NCBI GenBank assembly: GCA_964584165.1 | Contig: CAZOYW010000012.1 | Location: forward strand, 4,066-68,065 | Length of the DNA stretch: 64,000 bases | DNA from: CAZKCI01 sp964584165 | GTDB taxonomy: Bacteria; Auribacterota; Erginobacteria; Erginobacterales; CAZKCI01 | Direction: 5' to 3' | The notes under the pieces: generated by a model | What the model was told of the DNA's origin: nothing | The model's input: the letters and a program-made list of their open reading frames with translations, nothing else | Databases searched by the model: none | Shown: positions 63,965 to 64,000 of the stretch, piece after piece | Layout of the letters: each line of letters opens with the position of its first letter | Numbering within the stretch: position 1 is the first letter of the stretch | Program-made: the position numbers and the translations under genes

Positions 63965-64000
63965 GTTCCTCCTGGAGAGAGTAAGCTCTCTCTGGGAACA
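63965..64000. other. Hairpin at the window edge
   Basis: GTTCC ... GAGAGAG TAAG CTCTCTC ... GGAAC; nested stems 15 bases after the TIM-barrel stop, running to the last bases of the window. Confidence 0.5.

Noticed and set aside
1..64000. tRNA, rRNA, tmRNA, RNase P or SRP RNA genes
   Set aside because: I looked in the spacers for cloverleaf arms, TTCRA loops and CCA ends and saw none; spacers are taken up by arrays and hairpins.
1..64000. Defence island, secondary-metabolite cluster or prophage
   Set aside because: No nuclease-helicase defence pairs, synthase megagenes or phage structural genes are present; the coding content is ordinary housekeeping.

Overview
High-GC bacterial chromosome fragment, scaffolded (five N-runs), carrying mostly housekeeping genes. 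The cell is a diderm: there is a predicted outer-membrane beta-barrel, a TolC/RND efflux system, lipoproteins and a TonB-like C-terminal domain. QueH (the oxygen-independent-type epoxyqueuosine reductase) and an acyl-CoA dehydrogenase with a ferredoxin-fused EtfA point to an anaerobic or facultative lifestyle. I cannot name the taxon. Gene content and intergenic style suggest an uncultivated phylum of the PVC / Omnitrophota / Auribacterota kind, but this is a low-confidence inference.

Layout. 1-3842: EF-G C-terminus, yebC, ruvC, ruvA, ruvB. 3975-5680: queH and queA (queuosine). 5681-6157: a repeat-filled gap. 6158-12852: lipoprotein, HIT protein, mtnP, MazG-like protein, DnaJ/TPR protein, a small membrane protein and two overlapping CNNM/CorC paralogs. 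12965-22850: outer-membrane protein, cstA, dprA, topA, xerC, a GT39-type glycosyltransferase and a lipoprotein acetolactate decarboxylase. 23134-30087 (minus strand): a tetR-tolC-adaptor-RND-PII-like efflux operon with a good promoter/operator. 30350-34691: tgt-yajC-secDF. 34891-43947: rpmB (minus), recG, then rsmD-coaD-yceD-rpmF-plsX-fabH-fabG-acpP-fabF (no fabD). 44060-48672: acyl-CoA dehydrogenase, DUF362 protein, etfB, ferredoxin-EtfA. 48816-51458: carbamoyltransferase, SxtJ-family and DUF5989 cassette. 51597-55208: smc. 55297-61805: FMN riboswitch, ribBA, ribH, nusB, PHP phosphoesterase, ftsY, ribD, ribE, i.e. a full riboflavin set. 61905-63950: TonB-like protein, rpsU, TIM-barrel protein.

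The most unusual content is between the genes. More than 30 intergenic spaces hold arrays of short, slightly varied 6-14 base words, usually arranged so that a left array is the reverse complement of a right array. The word differs from place to place (about 19 word families), and some families recur at distant loci. Arrays often touch or enter the neighbouring coding ends, so that a few protein termini are written in repeat words. Separate from these are perfect hairpins with tiny GGA/GAA loops. Several of them enclose the ribosome binding site or start codon of the next gene, and two are exact inverted copies of the preceding gene's 3' end. At least three dispersed palindromic element families are also present; one lies in frame inside the efflux adaptor gene.

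No tRNA, rRNA, CRISPR array, transposase or prophage gene was seen.
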